Origin: Rhizobiales bacterium 62-17
GTDB lineage: Bacteria > Pseudomonadota > Alphaproteobacteria > Rhizobiales > Beijerinckiaceae
Assembly (NCBI GenBank): GCA_001898965.1
Contig: MKVW01000001.1
Coordinates: forward strand, 928,317 to 992,316
Reading direction: 5' to 3'
DNA: 64,000 nucleotides
The notes beneath the pieces were generated by a model. The model saw only the letters and a list, made by a program, of their open reading frames with translations, searched no databases and was not told the DNA's origin. A program made the position numbers and the translations under genes. Below are positions 1 through 9,155 of this stretch, one piece after another; positions within the stretch are counted from its first letter, which is position 1, and each line of letters begins with the position of its first letter.

Positions 1-206
1 ACGAGGCGACGTCCGTGGTGCTGGCACTCTTCCTGCGCTTCTTCAAAACTCCGGCTGACATGCCGCCCGAATGGGCGCAGGCCGCGCAAAGCGTCAGCGA
101 AGAGCGCCGGGCACGGCTGGTCTGCGATTATATTGCCGGCATGACCGATCGCTACGCAGTGTCGGAACATGTGCGGCTGTTCGGCCATGCGCCGACATTG
201 CGTTAA
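1..206 (+). CDS. dgt: dGTPase-like triphosphohydrolase, C-terminal end (partial)
   Basis: Only the last 67 or so codons are present; the reading frame is open from base 3 of the window and stops with TAA at 204-206. The fragment reads as the C-terminal helical end of HD-domain deoxyguanosinetriphosphate triphosphohydrolase-like proteins, with the family-typical stretch YIAGMTDRYAVSEH followed by a short tail. The HD metal site lies upstream of the window, so activity cannot be judged. The position just before argS matches the usual Hyphomicrobiales order. Family members hydrolyse dNTPs to nucleoside and triphosphate in the cytoplasm. Confidence 0.75.
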   Translation, partial: EATSVVLALFLRFFKTPADMPPEWAQAAQSVSEERRARLVCDYIAGMTDRYAVSEHVRLFGHAPTLR

Positions 207-247
207 AGTAAGATGAGTCGCCGTTGGGGCGACGACGGAGAGCGGAT

Positions 248-1360
248 TTGGCGCTGGGCTTCAAGAAAGCGCTAGCGGGCGTAGCGGGGGCGGCGGCCAC
301 GGCTGGTGTGGTGGCCTTGGCGCGCGGCCGGGCTTTCGCTGGCCGCTGGCGCCGCGACGAGCCCTCCGATCCGGATGTCATTCCACTGCCGGCACCGCTG
401 GCCCCCGATCCCGAGAGGATACATGTGGCCGAGCGGCCGCAGCAGCTCACGCGGCGTGGCTGGTGGGAGGTGGTTCAGGTCATCTATACCGACATCGGTC
501 GTGACCGTCTGTTTCTGATAGCGGCCGGCGTTGCCTTCTACGCCTTGTTGTCGATCTTTCCGGCGATCTCGGCCCTGGTCTCGGTCTACGGTCTGTTCGC
601 CGACACCAAGACTATTATCGACCAGATGGGCGAACTGGCCTTCATCCTGCCGCCGGGTGCCGTCGACATCGTGCGCGGCCAGGCGGAGGCCATCGCTGGC
701 GGGTCGAGCCGCAGTTTGAGCGTCGTGGCGATCGTCTCACTCTTGATTGCTTTTTGGAGCGCCAACGCCGGCATGAAGTCGATGTTCGACGCCATGAACC
801 TGATCTATGGCGAGGATGAAAAGCGCAGTTTTCTACAGCTCAACCTGCAATCCTTTCTCTTCACCGTCGGCGTCCTAGCTCTGTTCGTTGCTATGATGGC
901 CATTCTGCTGGTCGTTCCCTTCATCCTCAGTTTCGTCGAACTGCAGGATAAGTTTTCGGCGAGCTTCCAGATCTTGCGATGGCCGGTACTGTTCCTGGTG
1001 ACGGCGATCTTCCTGACCTTGCTCAATCGCTATGGACCGAGCCGTTCGGCGGAAGCGGCGCGCTGGGCCATCTGGGGCAGCGTGTTTGGCGCGGCCACGT
1101 GGATCGCCATGTCGATCCTGTTTGCCTATTACCTCGGCCACTTCGCCAATTACGCCGCGACCTACGGCTCGCTCGCCACCATCGCCGGTTTGATGATGTG
1201 GCTCTGGCTGTCAGCGCTGGTCGTGCTGATCGGCATCGAACTCAACGCTGAATTGGAGCAGCGCACCCTGCGGTGGGAGCGCGAGCGCGATTATGCGGCG
1301 GCGACAGAAGATGTCATGCGCCGCCGGCAGGAATTGGTGCAATCGCGAAAAAAGAAATAG
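248..1360 (+). CDS. YihY/BrkB-family inner membrane protein
   Basis: About 370 residues. After a basic and alanine-rich N-terminal part, the protein carries the YihY/BrkB membrane domain: a first hydrophobic segment with the family signature around FYALLSIFPAISALVS, then several long helices up to about residue 350 and a charged C-terminal tail ending in RKKK. The start is uncertain: TTG at 248 has a GGAGAG ribosome site five bases upstream and was preferred over an in-frame TTG at 224. The family was once called ribonuclease BN in error; its real function is unknown, though transport or envelope roles have been proposed. It lies between dgt and argS, with no sign of co-regulation. Confidence 0.8.
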   Translation: MALGFKKALAGVAGAAATAGVVALARGRAFAGRWRRDEPSDPDVIPLPAPLAPDPERIHVAERPQQLTRRGWWEVVQVIYTDIGRDRLFLIAAGVAFYALLSIFPAISALVSVYGLFADTKTIIDQMGELAFILPPGAVDIVRGQAEAIAGGSSRSLSVVAIVSLLIAFWSANAGMKSMFDAMNLIYGEDEKRSFLQLNLQSFLFTVGVLALFVAMMAILLVVPFILSFVELQDKFSASFQILRWPVLFLVTAIFLTLLNRYGPSRSAEAARWAIWGSVFGAATWIAMSILFAYYLGHFANYAATYGSLATIAGLMMWLWLSALVVLIGIELNAELEQRTLRWERERDYAAATEDVMRRRQELVQSRKKK

Positions 1361-1382
1361 TCCGGGATTAGACGATCAGGGA

Positions 1383-1517
1383 TCAGACTCGGCCGAGGCC
1401 GCCGCGCAGGAACGGAATGACGTTTTCGAGCACGGCATAGATCGCCGAAAAGCCCAGTGTGCCGACAATGGCGATGCCAACGAACGTCATTTCACGATAA
1501 AGATCAAACTGCGGCAT
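1383..1517 (-). CDS. small single-pass membrane protein (44 aa)
   Basis: A 44-codon frame starting at ATG 1517 with a GGAGG ribosome site about eight bases upstream. The protein has a short polar N-terminus (MPQFDLYREMTF), one hydrophobic stretch (roughly residues 12-36) and a basic end (GGLGRV). No family is recognised. The good ribosome site and clean membrane segment argue that it is a real small protein, divergent from argS. Its function cannot be inferred. It could also be a chance frame, hence the moderate confidence. Confidence 0.5.
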   Translation of the reverse strand: MPQFDLYREMTFVGIAIVGTLGFSAIYAVLENVIPFLRGGLGRV

Positions 1518-1538
1518 GGACGAAGCCTCCCTGTGATT

Positions 1539-1592
1539 TTGTCCCCTGATAGACCATGGGGCCGCCTGAGCCAAGCCCGGAATAGGGGACAA
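1539..1592. promoter_or_regulatory. widely spaced inverted repeat between small membrane gene and argS
   Basis: TTGTCCCCT at 1539-1547 and its exact reverse complement AGGGGACAA at 1584-1592 flank a 36-base spacer in the divergent intergenic region. Two half-sites facing each other about 45 bases apart (centre to centre) could be bound by a looping or cooperative regulator. No regulator is identified. Confidence 0.3.
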
Positions 1593-1673
1593 GCGGGCTC
1601 AAAAGCCGCCTTTTTTGACCCTGCCGGTGATTTGCGATAGGCCGCCCGCCTGAGAGACATTCGGATTGAATTG

Positions 1674-3437
1674 ATGAACATTTTTGCTGATTTCCAGGCG
1701 CGGGTCGCCGATGCGCTGCGGGCGATGGTCGGGCAGGGGCGGTTGCCGCAGAATCTTGACCTGACCCGTTTCGTGGTCGAGCCGCCGCGCGATCCCTCGC
1801 ACGGCGATCTGGCGACCAATGCCGCCATGGTCTACGCCCGCGAAGCCAAGGAACATTTCGGCAATCCCCGCGCGCTCGCGGCCGCTCTGGCGGAAGCCAT
1901 CGGCGCCATGCCGGGCGTGACGGCGGTCGAGATCGCCGGTCCTGGCTTCATCAACATCCGGCTTGACCCGGCGATGTTTGCCGACGTCCTGCGCGCGGTC
2001 CTGACCGATCCGAGTTTCGGACGTGGTCAGGCTTCCGGCGGTAAGGTCAACGTCGAATATGTCTCGGCCAATCCGACCGGGCCGATGCATGTTGGCCACG
2101 GCCGAGGCGCCGTCTTTGGCGATGCGCTCGCCAATCTCATCGCCTTCTCCGGCCGCGACGTCACCCGCGAATATTACATCAACGATGCCGGCGTTCAGGT
2201 CGACGTCTTGGCCCGCTCGGCTTTTCTGCGTTACCGCGAGGCACTGGGCGAGACCATCGGCGAGATTCCGGAAGGGCTTTACCCGGGCGACTATCTCAAG
2301 CCGGTCGGCGAGAAGTTGAAGCAGCAGTTTGGCGACACGCTTCTTGGCAAGCCTGAGAGCGAATGGCTGCCGCAGGTGCGCCAGGCGGCGATCGACGCGA
2401 TGATGGACATGATCCGTACCGATCTCGCGGCGATGAACATCAGCCACGAAGTCTTCTTCTCCGAGCGTACCTTGCATGGCGGCGCGGATTCGCCCATCGC
2501 CAAGGCAGTGGCGGACCTGCGCGCACGCGGCCTCATCTATGAAGGTCGCTTGCCGCCGCCGAAGGGACAGCTGCCGGACGATTGGGAAGACCGCGAACAG
2601 ACTTTGTTCCGCGCCACCGAGTTTGGTGACGATGTCGATCGTCCGTTGGTCAAGTCGGATGGGGCCTATACGTATTTCGCCGCCGACATCGCCTATCACA
2701 AGTCGAAGGTCGATCGCGGCTTCCTCGACATGATCGACGTGTGGGGCGCCGATCACGGCGGCTACGTCAAGCGCATGCAGGCGGCGGTGAAGGCGGTCTC
2801 GCAAGGCAAGGCCGCACTCGATGTGCGCCTGTGCCAGCTCGTCAAGCTGATGCGCGATGGCCAGCCCGTCACCATGTCGAAGCGGGCAGGGACGTTCGTT
2901 ACCTTGCGCGAAGTGGTCGACGAGGTCGGCGTCGATGCGGTGCGCTTCATGATGCTGTTCCGCAAGAACGATGCACCGCTCGAATTCGATCTGGCCAAGG
3001 TGCTGGAGCAGTCGAAGGATAATCCGGTCTTCTATGTCCAGTACGCCCATGCGCGCGGATCGTCGGTGCTGCGCCAGGCCAAGGCGGCCTTCCCGGATCT
3101 GGCGCTCGAGGGCGCGGCCCTGGCGCAGGCGCCTTTAGCTTTGCTGCAGGATGAGGGCGAGCAGGGGCTGATGCGGCTGATCGCCCAGTTCCCCCGCCAG
3201 GTGGAAGCGGCGGCCGCGGCGCATGAGCCGCACCGGATCGCTTTTTACCTGCATGACTTAGCCTCGGCGTTCCATTCTCACTGGAACAGCGGCAAAGATA
3301 AGCCGCAATTACGCTTTGTTAATGAAGAAACGCGAGATTTAACCATAGCACGCGTTGCGCTGGTTGCTTCGTTAACCAGGGTTATCGCCGCGGGGCTCGC
3401 TCTTCTCGGCGTGAGCGCTCCGCAGGAAATGCGCTGA
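1674..3437 (+). CDS. argS: arginyl-tRNA synthetase
   Basis: A class I aminoacyl-tRNA synthetase of 587 residues that charges tRNA-Arg in the cytoplasm. The HIGH-type ATP motif is seen as HVGH (from about residue 139, within [13 protein letters not shown]), and the KMSKS-type loop as MSKRAG at about 401-406. The N-terminal arginyl-specific domain precedes the Rossmann fold, and a DALR-type anticodon-binding helical domain ends the protein. ATG at 1674 was chosen over an adjoining TTG at 1671. Length and domain order are normal. The downstream SPOR-domain gene in the same direction is the usual neighbour. Confidence 0.97.
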   Translation: MNIFADFQARVADALRAMVGQGRLPQNLDLTRFVVEPPRDPSHGDLATNAAMVYAREAKEHFGNPRALAAALAEAIGAMPGVTAVEIAGPGFINIRLDPAMFADVLRAVLTDPSFGRGQASGGKVNVEYVSANPTGPMHVGHGRGAVFGDALANLIAFSGRDVTREYYINDAGVQVDVLARSAFLRYREALGETIGEIPEGLYPGDYLKPVGEKLKQQFGDTLLGKPESEWLPQVRQAAIDAMMDMIRTDLAAMNISHEVFFSERTLHGGADSPIAKAVADLRARGLIYEGRLPPPKGQLPDDWEDREQTLFRATEFGDDVDRPLVKSDGAYTYFAADIAYHKSKVDRGFLDMIDVWGADHGGYVKRMQAAVKAVSQGKAALDVRLCQLVKLMRDGQPVTMSKRAGTFVTLREVVDEVGVDAVRFMMLFRKNDAPLEFDLAKVLEQSKDNPVFYVQYAHARGSSVLRQAKAAFPDLALEGAALAQAPLALLQDEGEQGLMRLIAQFPRQVEAAAAAHEPHRIAFYLHDLASAFHSHWNSGKDKPQLRFVNEETRDLTIARVALVASLTRVIAAGLALLGVSAPQEMR

Positions 3438-3524
3438 AAGGCACCGCCGTTCGTGCGGGACGGGCTTTTCGGCGAGTGTCAAATCGTCGAGGCGTCCGTC
3501 CGCGTTGACGTGTGAGGTGTGCCT

Positions 3525-4922
3525 ATGAGTCAAGCTGCTGTCCGACTTCGCGACCCTGTCGATCTCGAAGAGTTTGAGCGCAAGCTCAGGAGCGCGGCCC
3601 CCGACCCGAAGCAGGGCGGCGACCCGCTACAGGAGCTGTCTCGCCTCATCGGGGTCCAGAAGGACTCGCTCGATCAGATCTTCGCCGCCGAAGCGAAGGC
3701 GCCCGCCGCGCCTGCCGCCAAACCGGCTGCTGCGCCGCGTATCGACGTCGCTCATATCGATGAGCGTCTGTTCCGTCCGGCCGCGCCGCAAGCGCCGGCA
3801 CCTCAGGCGCAGGCGCCGCTGGAAGACCCAGCCGATATTTCGGCGCTGCTCAGCCAGTTTCCCGATGCCGCCGCGCGTTTTGCCGCCGCACCGCCGCCGG
3901 CCGCGCACGCGCCACAGGATCATTATCAGGAACCGTCGTTCGCGCCTGAATATGACGATCCCTCGCTGAGCGAGCCTGCCTATCGTCAGTCCTACGAAGA
4001 GGCGCCAAAGTCACGTCGCCCGCTGTTGCTGATGGGGGCCGCTCTGGTGGTGTTGATCGGCGGCGTTGGCGCTGTCGTCGTCAGCCGCAATAGCCATGGC
4101 CCTGGCGGCACGCCGACCATTCAGGCGTCCAACGCGCCGGTGAAAGTCGCGCCAGCCGCGCCGGACACGCCCGATCAGGCGCAGCAGGTGTCGGTACTCG
4201 ACAAAGCCAATACGGAACGTCTGGCGGCGAGCCGCGTCGTGACCCGTGAGGAACAGCCCGTCGACATTCGCGCTCAAGCGCGCGCCAACGGCACTTCGAC
4301 GCCGGGCGTTGTCGCTCTGCCCGCCGCGCCGTCCTCTGGCGCAACATCCGGCAATGGCCTTTTCCCCGATCCGCGTCCGGTCAAGACGGTCTCCGTTCGC
4401 CCCGATGGCAGCGTCATCACGGGCGATCCGGCCGCTGCGCGGCCGGCGGCCGCGCCGATCGCCTCGGTAACGCCGTCGCTTGCCAACAATCCGCCGCCGG
4501 TTCCCGCCATGCGCCCGGCAGCACCTGCTGCACCGGCCGCCGCTCCGGCCGCGCCGAAAACCACGGCACGCGCCACCGCTGCGGCTCCGGCCGCGCCGGC
4601 GCCCGCCGCAGAGCGGCCGCAAGCCGAAGCGGCTGCGCCACGGCCGCAGGCTGAACGCACCGCGTCGGCCACCGCCAGTGGCGACTACGCGGTTCAGCTC
4701 GCCGCCCCCGGTTCGGAAGCGGAAGCCCGCCAGGTCATGAGCCGCTTGACGCAGCGCTACGGCAGCGAACTTAGCGGCCGCAAGCTGACCTTCAAGAAGG
4801 CGACGGTTGGCGACAAGTCGGTCTATCGCGTGCGGGTGTCCGGCCTCTCGCACGAAAACGCCACCGGCCTCTGCACCAAGCTGCAGGCCAAGGGTGGCAA
4901 CTGCTTCGTGGCCAAAAACTGA
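3525..4922 (+). CDS. SPOR-domain membrane protein
   Basis: About 465 residues. The order is an N-terminal cytoplasmic proline/alanine-rich region (to about residue 165), one transmembrane helix (LLLMGAALVVLIGGVGAVVV), a long low-complexity Ala/Pro periplasmic linker, and a C-terminal SPOR domain (roughly the last 80 residues, GDYAVQLAAPGSEAEARQ onward). SPOR domains bind denuded septal peptidoglycan, so a role in division or cell-wall processing is likely. The start at ATG 3525 has GAGG seven bases upstream. It lies between argS and nagZ, which links it to the peptidoglycan recycling gene. Linker length is usually variable in this group. Confidence 0.85.
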   Translation: MSQAAVRLRDPVDLEEFERKLRSAAPDPKQGGDPLQELSRLIGVQKDSLDQIFAAEAKAPAAPAAKPAAAPRIDVAHIDERLFRPAAPQAPAPQAQAPLEDPADISALLSQFPDAAARFAAAPPPAAHAPQDHYQEPSFAPEYDDPSLSEPAYRQSYEEAPKSRRPLLLMGAALVVLIGGVGAVVVSRNSHGPGGTPTIQASNAPVKVAPAAPDTPDQAQQVSVLDKANTERLAASRVVTREEQPVDIRAQARANGTSTPGVVALPAAPSSGATSGNGLFPDPRPVKTVSVRPDGSVITGDPAAARPAAAPIASVTPSLANNPPPVPAMRPAAPAAPAAAPAAPKTTARATAAAPAAPAPAAERPQAEAAAPRPQAERTASATASGDYAVQLAAPGSEAEARQVMSRLTQRYGSELSGRKLTFKKATVGDKSVYRVRVSGLSHENATGLCTKLQAKGGNCFVAKN

Positions 4923-4927
4923 CGAGC

Positions 4928-4953
4928 CAGGATTTCAGGTCAGGATTTCAGGT
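4928..4953 (+). repeat. 13-bp perfect tandem duplication
   Basis: The unit CAGGATTTCAGGT occurs twice in direct tandem (4928-4940 and 4941-4953), immediately after the SPOR gene stop codon and just before a terminator hairpin. Confidence 0.8.
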
Positions 4954-4961
4954 AAAGTGTG

Positions 4962-4992
4962 AAGCGCGCGGATTCGATGTCCGCGCGCTTTC
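4962..4992 (+). terminator. hairpin after SPOR gene
   Basis: An 11-bp G+C-rich stem (AAGCGCGCGGA pairing with TCCGCGCGCTT) with a 7-base loop between the SPOR-domain gene and nagZ, followed only by a short T-rich stretch. It probably separates the two transcription units or attenuates read-through. Confidence 0.6.
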
Positions 4993-5024
4993 CATTTGTT
5001 CAAGTGCAGAATGAAGAGGATCGA

Positions 5025-6047
5025 ATGAGCAACGAGGCACGCGCCTTCATCTGCGGCTGCGCCGGCACGGATTTGTCTGCTGATGAGCGGACTTTGTTTG
5101 CCAAGACGCGGCCCTGGGGTCTCATTCTGTTCAAGCGCAATGTTGAGGACCGCGCGCAACTGACTCGACTGACTCAGCAATTCCGCGAAATCGTCGGCCG
5201 TGCCGATGCGCCAGTGCTGATCGATCAGGAAGGCGGGCGCGTGCAGCGCATGGGACCGCCCGTGTGGCGTAAATATCCGCCGGCCGGCGCCTTCGCGGCG
5301 GCCGGGCACAATGCGAGCGAGACGGCCGATTTGATCCGCACCGGTACGCGCGTCTTGGCGGCCGACTTGCGCGAGGTCGGTATCACCGTCGATTGCCTGC
5401 CGGTCGTCGACGTGCCGGGCGAGGGCGCCCACAACGTCATCGGCGATCGCGCCTATGCGGCCGATCCTGCCACCGTCGCCGCCTATGGCCGGGCCGCCTG
5501 CGAGGGCCTGCTGACGGCCGGCGTTCTGCCGGTCATCAAACATATGCCCGGCCATGGCCGCGCCCGCGCCGACAGCCATCTCGAATTGCCGGTGGTGGAG
5601 GCTTCGCTTGCCGAACTGGAGAAGTCGGACTTTGTCCCATTCAAGGCTCTGGCGGATATGCCGCTCGCCATGTCGGCCCATGTCGTCTACACGGCCATCG
5701 ATCCCGATCAGCCGGCCACCGTTTCGGCCAAGGTCGTGTCGCAGATCATACGCGGGGTGCTCGGCTTCGATGGGCTGATCATGAGTGACGATCTGTCGAT
5801 GAAGGCCCTCAAGGGCTCGTTTTCGGAAAAGACCCGGGCGTTATTCGCGGCGGGGCTTGATATGGCCCTCCATTGCCAGGGCGAGATCGCCGATGGCTAT
5901 GCGGTGGCCGAGGCCTCCCCGATTCTCGACGAAATCCGTCTGGAACGGGCGGAAAGGGCTCTGGCGATCATTGCGGAGGCCCCGCCGGCGTTTGATCCTG
6001 TGGACGCGTGGGCGAGGGTCCAATCCGGACTTGCGATGACTGCCTAG
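5025..6047 (+). CDS. nagZ: beta-N-acetylhexosaminidase NagZ
   Basis: A family 3 glycoside hydrolase of 340 residues that removes N-acetylglucosamine from muropeptides in cytoplasmic peptidoglycan recycling. The substrate-binding segment LIDQEGGRVQR, the catalytic-loop motif KHMPGHGRARADSH (with the Asp-His dyad typical of NagZ) and the nucleophile-region motif MSDDLSM are all present. ATG 5025 was chosen because a GAGGA ribosome site precedes it and the family-typical N-terminus begins there. scpA and scpB follow in the same direction, a conserved association in alphaproteobacteria. Confidence 0.93.
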   Translation: MSNEARAFICGCAGTDLSADERTLFAKTRPWGLILFKRNVEDRAQLTRLTQQFREIVGRADAPVLIDQEGGRVQRMGPPVWRKYPPAGAFAAAGHNASETADLIRTGTRVLAADLREVGITVDCLPVVDVPGEGAHNVIGDRAYAADPATVAAYGRAACEGLLTAGVLPVIKHMPGHGRARADSHLELPVVEASLAELEKSDFVPFKALADMPLAMSAHVVYTAIDPDQPATVSAKVVSQIIRGVLGFDGLIMSDDLSMKALKGSFSEKTRALFAAGLDMALHCQGEIADGYAVAEASPILDEIRLERAERALAIIAEAPPAFDPVDAWARVQSGLAMTA

Positions 6048-6104
6048 AGCGATCAAATTCCGCGCCGGCCAAGTTGTTTTGCGGCCGAAACGGAGTGATT
6101 CGCG

Positions 6105-6920
6105 GTGGCCGATCTGCCATTCGAAGACAGCGTACAACTCGATAAGGGCGACACTGAACCGTCGTTCCTCGTCGACGTGGACGGGTTCGAGGGTCCGCTC
6201 GACCTGCTGCTCGAACTGGCGCGCCGTCAGAAGGTCGATCTCGCCAAGATTTCCGTTCTGGCCTTGGCCGAACAATATCTCGAATTCATCGACGAAGCCC
6301 GTAAAGTCAGGCTTGAGCTTGCCGCCGACTATTTGGTTATGGCCGCCTGGCTCGCCTATCTGAAATCGCGCCTGCTGCTGCCCGAACAGCCGAAGGGCGA
6401 GGAACCAGCGGCTGCCGATCTCGCTGCCGCGCTGGCCTACCGCCTGAAGCGCCTCGAGGCCATTCGCGATGCCGCCGAAAAGCTGGTCAATCGTCCTCGT
6501 CTCGGCCGCGACCTTTTCACGCGCGGTGCTCCGGAAGGGGTGACGATCCTCAAAACCTCGGAATTTCAAGCCAATCTCTACGATCTGCTGTCGGCCTATG
6601 CACGCCAGCGGCAGAAACACGTCCTGTCACGGGTGACTCTGAAACAACGGGTCGTCTGGTCGCTCGCCGAAGCGCGCGAGGCGCTGGAACGGCTGGCCGG
6701 CCGCGCAATCGACTGGACGTCCATGGATTCCTATCTCGGGCAGTATTTTACGACGCCCGAAACCCGCCGCACCGTGCGCGCCTCGACCTTTTCGGCGTCG
6801 CTGGAACTGGTGCGCGAAGGCAAGTTGGAATTGCGCCAGGAACGCGCTTTTGCCCCGATCTGGGTTCGCGCCAGCAACCATGATCCGTTGGCGCCAAAGC
6901 TAAGCGTGGTCGAAAACTGA
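6105..6920 (+). CDS. scpA: segregation and condensation protein A
   Basis: 271 residues. The kleisin subunit of the SMC-ScpAB complex that compacts and separates chromosomes. The N-terminal SMC-head-binding part is recognised by VDGFEGPLDLLLELARRQKVDL, and the C-terminal winged-helix part ends near residue 265. GTG at 6105 is the start. It is followed by scpB, its complex partner, 61 bases downstream, so co-transcription is likely. Confidence 0.93.
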   Translation: MADLPFEDSVQLDKGDTEPSFLVDVDGFEGPLDLLLELARRQKVDLAKISVLALAEQYLEFIDEARKVRLELAADYLVMAAWLAYLKSRLLLPEQPKGEEPAAADLAAALAYRLKRLEAIRDAAEKLVNRPRLGRDLFTRGAPEGVTILKTSEFQANLYDLLSAYARQRQKHVLSRVTLKQRVVWSLAEAREALERLAGRAIDWTSMDSYLGQYFTTPETRRTVRASTFSASLELVREGKLELRQERAFAPIWVRASNHDPLAPKLSVVEN

Positions 6921-6981
6921 TCTCCTCACGGAGATCTTGCCATTGAGTTTGTAGCCGAGTTGAAGCATTCGAGAGGATGTC

Positions 6982-8079
6982 GTGGGACAAGCAGCCGAAC
7001 AACTGCCGTTTGAAGGCGAGGATGCCATGAATGCCGCTGCGGAAGCGCACCGGGAAGCCATGCGTATCGCGGAGGCGTTGCTGTTTGCCGCCACCGAGCC
7101 GATGGAAGAGACGGAAATCGCCCGCCGCCTGCCGGAAGGCGCCGACGTCGAAGCGGTGATGCTGCAATTGCGCGAGGAATATGCGCAGCGCGGCGTCAAT
7201 CTCGTGCGCGTCGCCCGCAAATGGCTGTTTCGCACCGCCACCGATCTCGGCTGGCTGTTGTCGCGCGACGTCAGCGAGCAGAAGAAGCTTTCGAAGGCCG
7301 CCCTCGAAACGCTTGCGATCGTCGCTTATCACCAGCCGGTGACGCGCGCCGAAGTGGAAGACATTCGCGGCGTCGCCATTTCCAAGGGCACGCTCGACGT
7401 GCTGCTGGAAACCGGCTGGGTGCGTCTGCGCGGCCGCCGCAAGGCGCCTGGTCGTCCGGTTACCTACGGCACGACGGAAGCCTTCCTGCTGCAGTTTGGT
7501 CTCGAACAGATTACCGATCTGCCGGGCCTGGAGGATCTGCGTTCGGCGGGCCTGTTCGATGGTCGCCTGCCGGAAGGTTTTGGCGTGCCGAAGCCAAGCG
7601 ACGACAGCGCGCTCACCGACGACGAAGATCCGTTGGAAGGTGGCGAGAGCGATCTCTTCACCGAGCCGGCCCAGACGGAAACTGGGGCAGAAACCGGAGC
7701 GGAGACGGAAGCCGAAGCACAGACCGAGACCGAGGCTTCCGCTGAGGTCGTCGAGACGGGCGATGTCGTCGAGGCCACCGTGGTGGAACCCGCCGACGAA
7801 GCTGAGGAAACCAGCGTCGAAGTGGCCGAGGTCGACGAGATCACCGAGCAGACAGCCGAGGCCGAGCTTGAAGAGCCGGTTTCGGAGAGTTCCGAGCCCG
7901 AATCCGAGCAGGAATCCGACGAAGAGGCCGGCGAGGCGATGCTGGAGGAAGCGGTCGAGGACGCCGACGACGAGAGCGGCGACGAAACTGGCGAAGACAC
8001 GGATTCCAGCGATTCCGACGAGGAAACCGCTCCCGATGCGGCCTCCGAGGGCAAAAATCCGTCCTCCGACAAAACATGA
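6982..8079 (+). CDS. scpB: segregation and condensation protein B with acidic tail
   Basis: 365 residues. The two winged-helix domains of ScpB occupy roughly residues 20-195, including the conserved stretch LSKAALETLAIVAYHQPVTR and GRRKAPGRPVTYGTTEAFL. ScpB dimers bind the ScpA kleisin within the SMC complex. From about residue 205 to the end, the protein is a low-complexity acidic tail rich in Glu, Asp, Thr and Ser (about 160 residues), much longer than the minimal family length. The start is GTG 6982 with AGAGGA upstream; ATG 7027 also has a good ribosome site (GAGG) and is a real alternative. Confidence 0.92.
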   Translation: MGQAAEQLPFEGEDAMNAAAEAHREAMRIAEALLFAATEPMEETEIARRLPEGADVEAVMLQLREEYAQRGVNLVRVARKWLFRTATDLGWLLSRDVSEQKKLSKAALETLAIVAYHQPVTRAEVEDIRGVAISKGTLDVLLETGWVRLRGRRKAPGRPVTYGTTEAFLLQFGLEQITDLPGLEDLRSAGLFDGRLPEGFGVPKPSDDSALTDDEDPLEGGESDLFTEPAQTETGAETGAETEAEAQTETEASAEVVETGDVVEATVVEPADEAEETSVEVAEVDEITEQTAEAELEEPVSESSEPESEQESDEEAGEAMLEEAVEDADDESGDETGEDTDSSDSDEETAPDAASEGKNPSSDKT

Positions 8080-8243
8080 CGGAAAATTAATCGCATCGCG
8101 GCCTGGAATTCTGCTGGCCGCGCCGATTCCACGCACCATATTCCAAAAGGGTGGGGCTAAATCCTTGTATTTGGAGGCCGCCTTGCCTAACTTCGGCCAA
8201 TTCGGCGGCGGACCATACGGATCGTCGTCAACTGGAGGCAATT

Positions 8244-8531
8244 ATGGGAAGCATGTCTCTCTGGCATTGGCTTATCGTCGGTGCTCTCGCGCTGCTGCTG
8301 TTCGGCGGTAAGGGCAAGATTTCCGATCTGATGGGCGATGTCGCTAAGGGCATTAAGTCCTTCAAGAAGGGCATGGCTGAGGAAGACGCCGAGAAACCGG
8401 CGACAGAGCAGCCGCGCACGATCGACCACGCTCCGGCTCAGCCGGCGCCGAACGCGACGACGGCGCAGCCCGCCGCCACCGCGCAGCCGGGCTCGACCTC
8501 GGCCAATAACGAGCCCGCGAAGGTGGGCTGA
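8244..8531 (+). CDS. tatA: Sec-independent translocase subunit TatA
   Basis: 95 residues. A single N-terminal membrane helix ([18 protein letters not shown]), the conserved FG-containing hinge, and an amphipathic helix ([19 protein letters not shown]) followed by a Pro/Ala-rich tail. TatA forms the protein-conducting pore for folded twin-arginine substrates. ATG 8244 is preceded by GGAGG at the right distance. The frame is open further upstream, but that part has no TatA character. tatB and tatC follow. Confidence 0.93.
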   Translation: MGSMSLWHWLIVGALALLLFGGKGKISDLMGDVAKGIKSFKKGMAEEDAEKPATEQPRTIDHAPAQPAPNATTAQPAATAQPGSTSANNEPAKVG

Positions 8532-8553
8532 GCCATTCGCTGAATGGACTCAC

Positions 8554-8576
8554 CCCGGGCGATCGTGTCCCGGGGC
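8554..8576 (+). terminator. hairpin between tatA and tatB
   Basis: A 7-bp perfect stem, CCCCGGG pairing with CCCGGGG, with a 9-base loop in the 135-base gap after tatA. There is no T-tract. It may stabilise the tatA message 3' end so that TatA is made in excess over TatB/TatC; that role is an inference. Confidence 0.4.
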
Positions 8577-8666
8577 GGCAATCGTCTGATGCGATCTTGC
8601 GTATGCAATCTTGCCTTTGCTTGCGCCTGATCGTAAGGCCGCTCCAGCAACTCCCCGGCGGACGCC

Positions 8667-9155
8667 ATGTTCGATTTCGACGCCACTAAACTAATTATCA
8701 TCGGTATCGCCGCGCTGGTTTTCATCGGCCCGAAGGATCTGCCGCGCGTCATGCGCCAGGTCGGCGGTTTCGTCGCCAAAATGCGCCGGATGGCCTCTGA
8801 GTTTCAGGGCCAGTTCATGGAGGCGATGAAAGAATCCGAAATGGAGGAATTGAAGAAGGACATGCAGAAGATCGCCGATCAGGCGAAGACTGACATTGCC
8901 TTCGATCCCGGCCGCGAGACCGAGCGCGAATTGCGCGAGGCGCTGGAGAAGAAGCCGGAGACGGCGCAAGCCGAAACACATCCTGACACGCATGCCACCG
9001 TGCCGGTGCCCGTCGATCCCGACAGCCCAACGTTCAACGTCGAGGTTCCGTCGCCGCCGGAAACACCCGATGTCGCCAAAGCGATCAACACGGCCGAAGC
9101 AAGCGACAAGCCTGCCGTTGAAACACAGCCGCAGAAGGTGGCGCAGGGATCATGA
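8667..9155 (+). CDS. tatB: Sec-independent translocase subunit TatB
   Basis: 162 residues. The N-terminal membrane segment FDFDATKLIIIGIAALVFIGPKDLPRV and the following amphipathic helix are typical of TatB, which forms the twin-arginine signal receptor with TatC. The C-terminal third is a low-complexity Glu/Pro/Thr tail. It overlaps the tatC start by four bases (ATGA), indicating translational coupling. Confidence 0.93.
   Translation: MFDFDATKLIIIGIAALVFIGPKDLPRVMRQVGGFVAKMRRMASEFQGQFMEAMKESEMEELKKDMQKIADQAKTDIAFDPGRETERELREALEKKPETAQAETHPDTHATVPVPVDPDSPTFNVEVPSPPETPDVAKAINTAEASDKPAVETQPQKVAQGS

Noticed and set aside
1599-3050. 483-codon open frame antisense to argS
   Set aside because: It is a by-product of high GC content in the opposite strand; its translation has no recognisable domain, and argS is certain.
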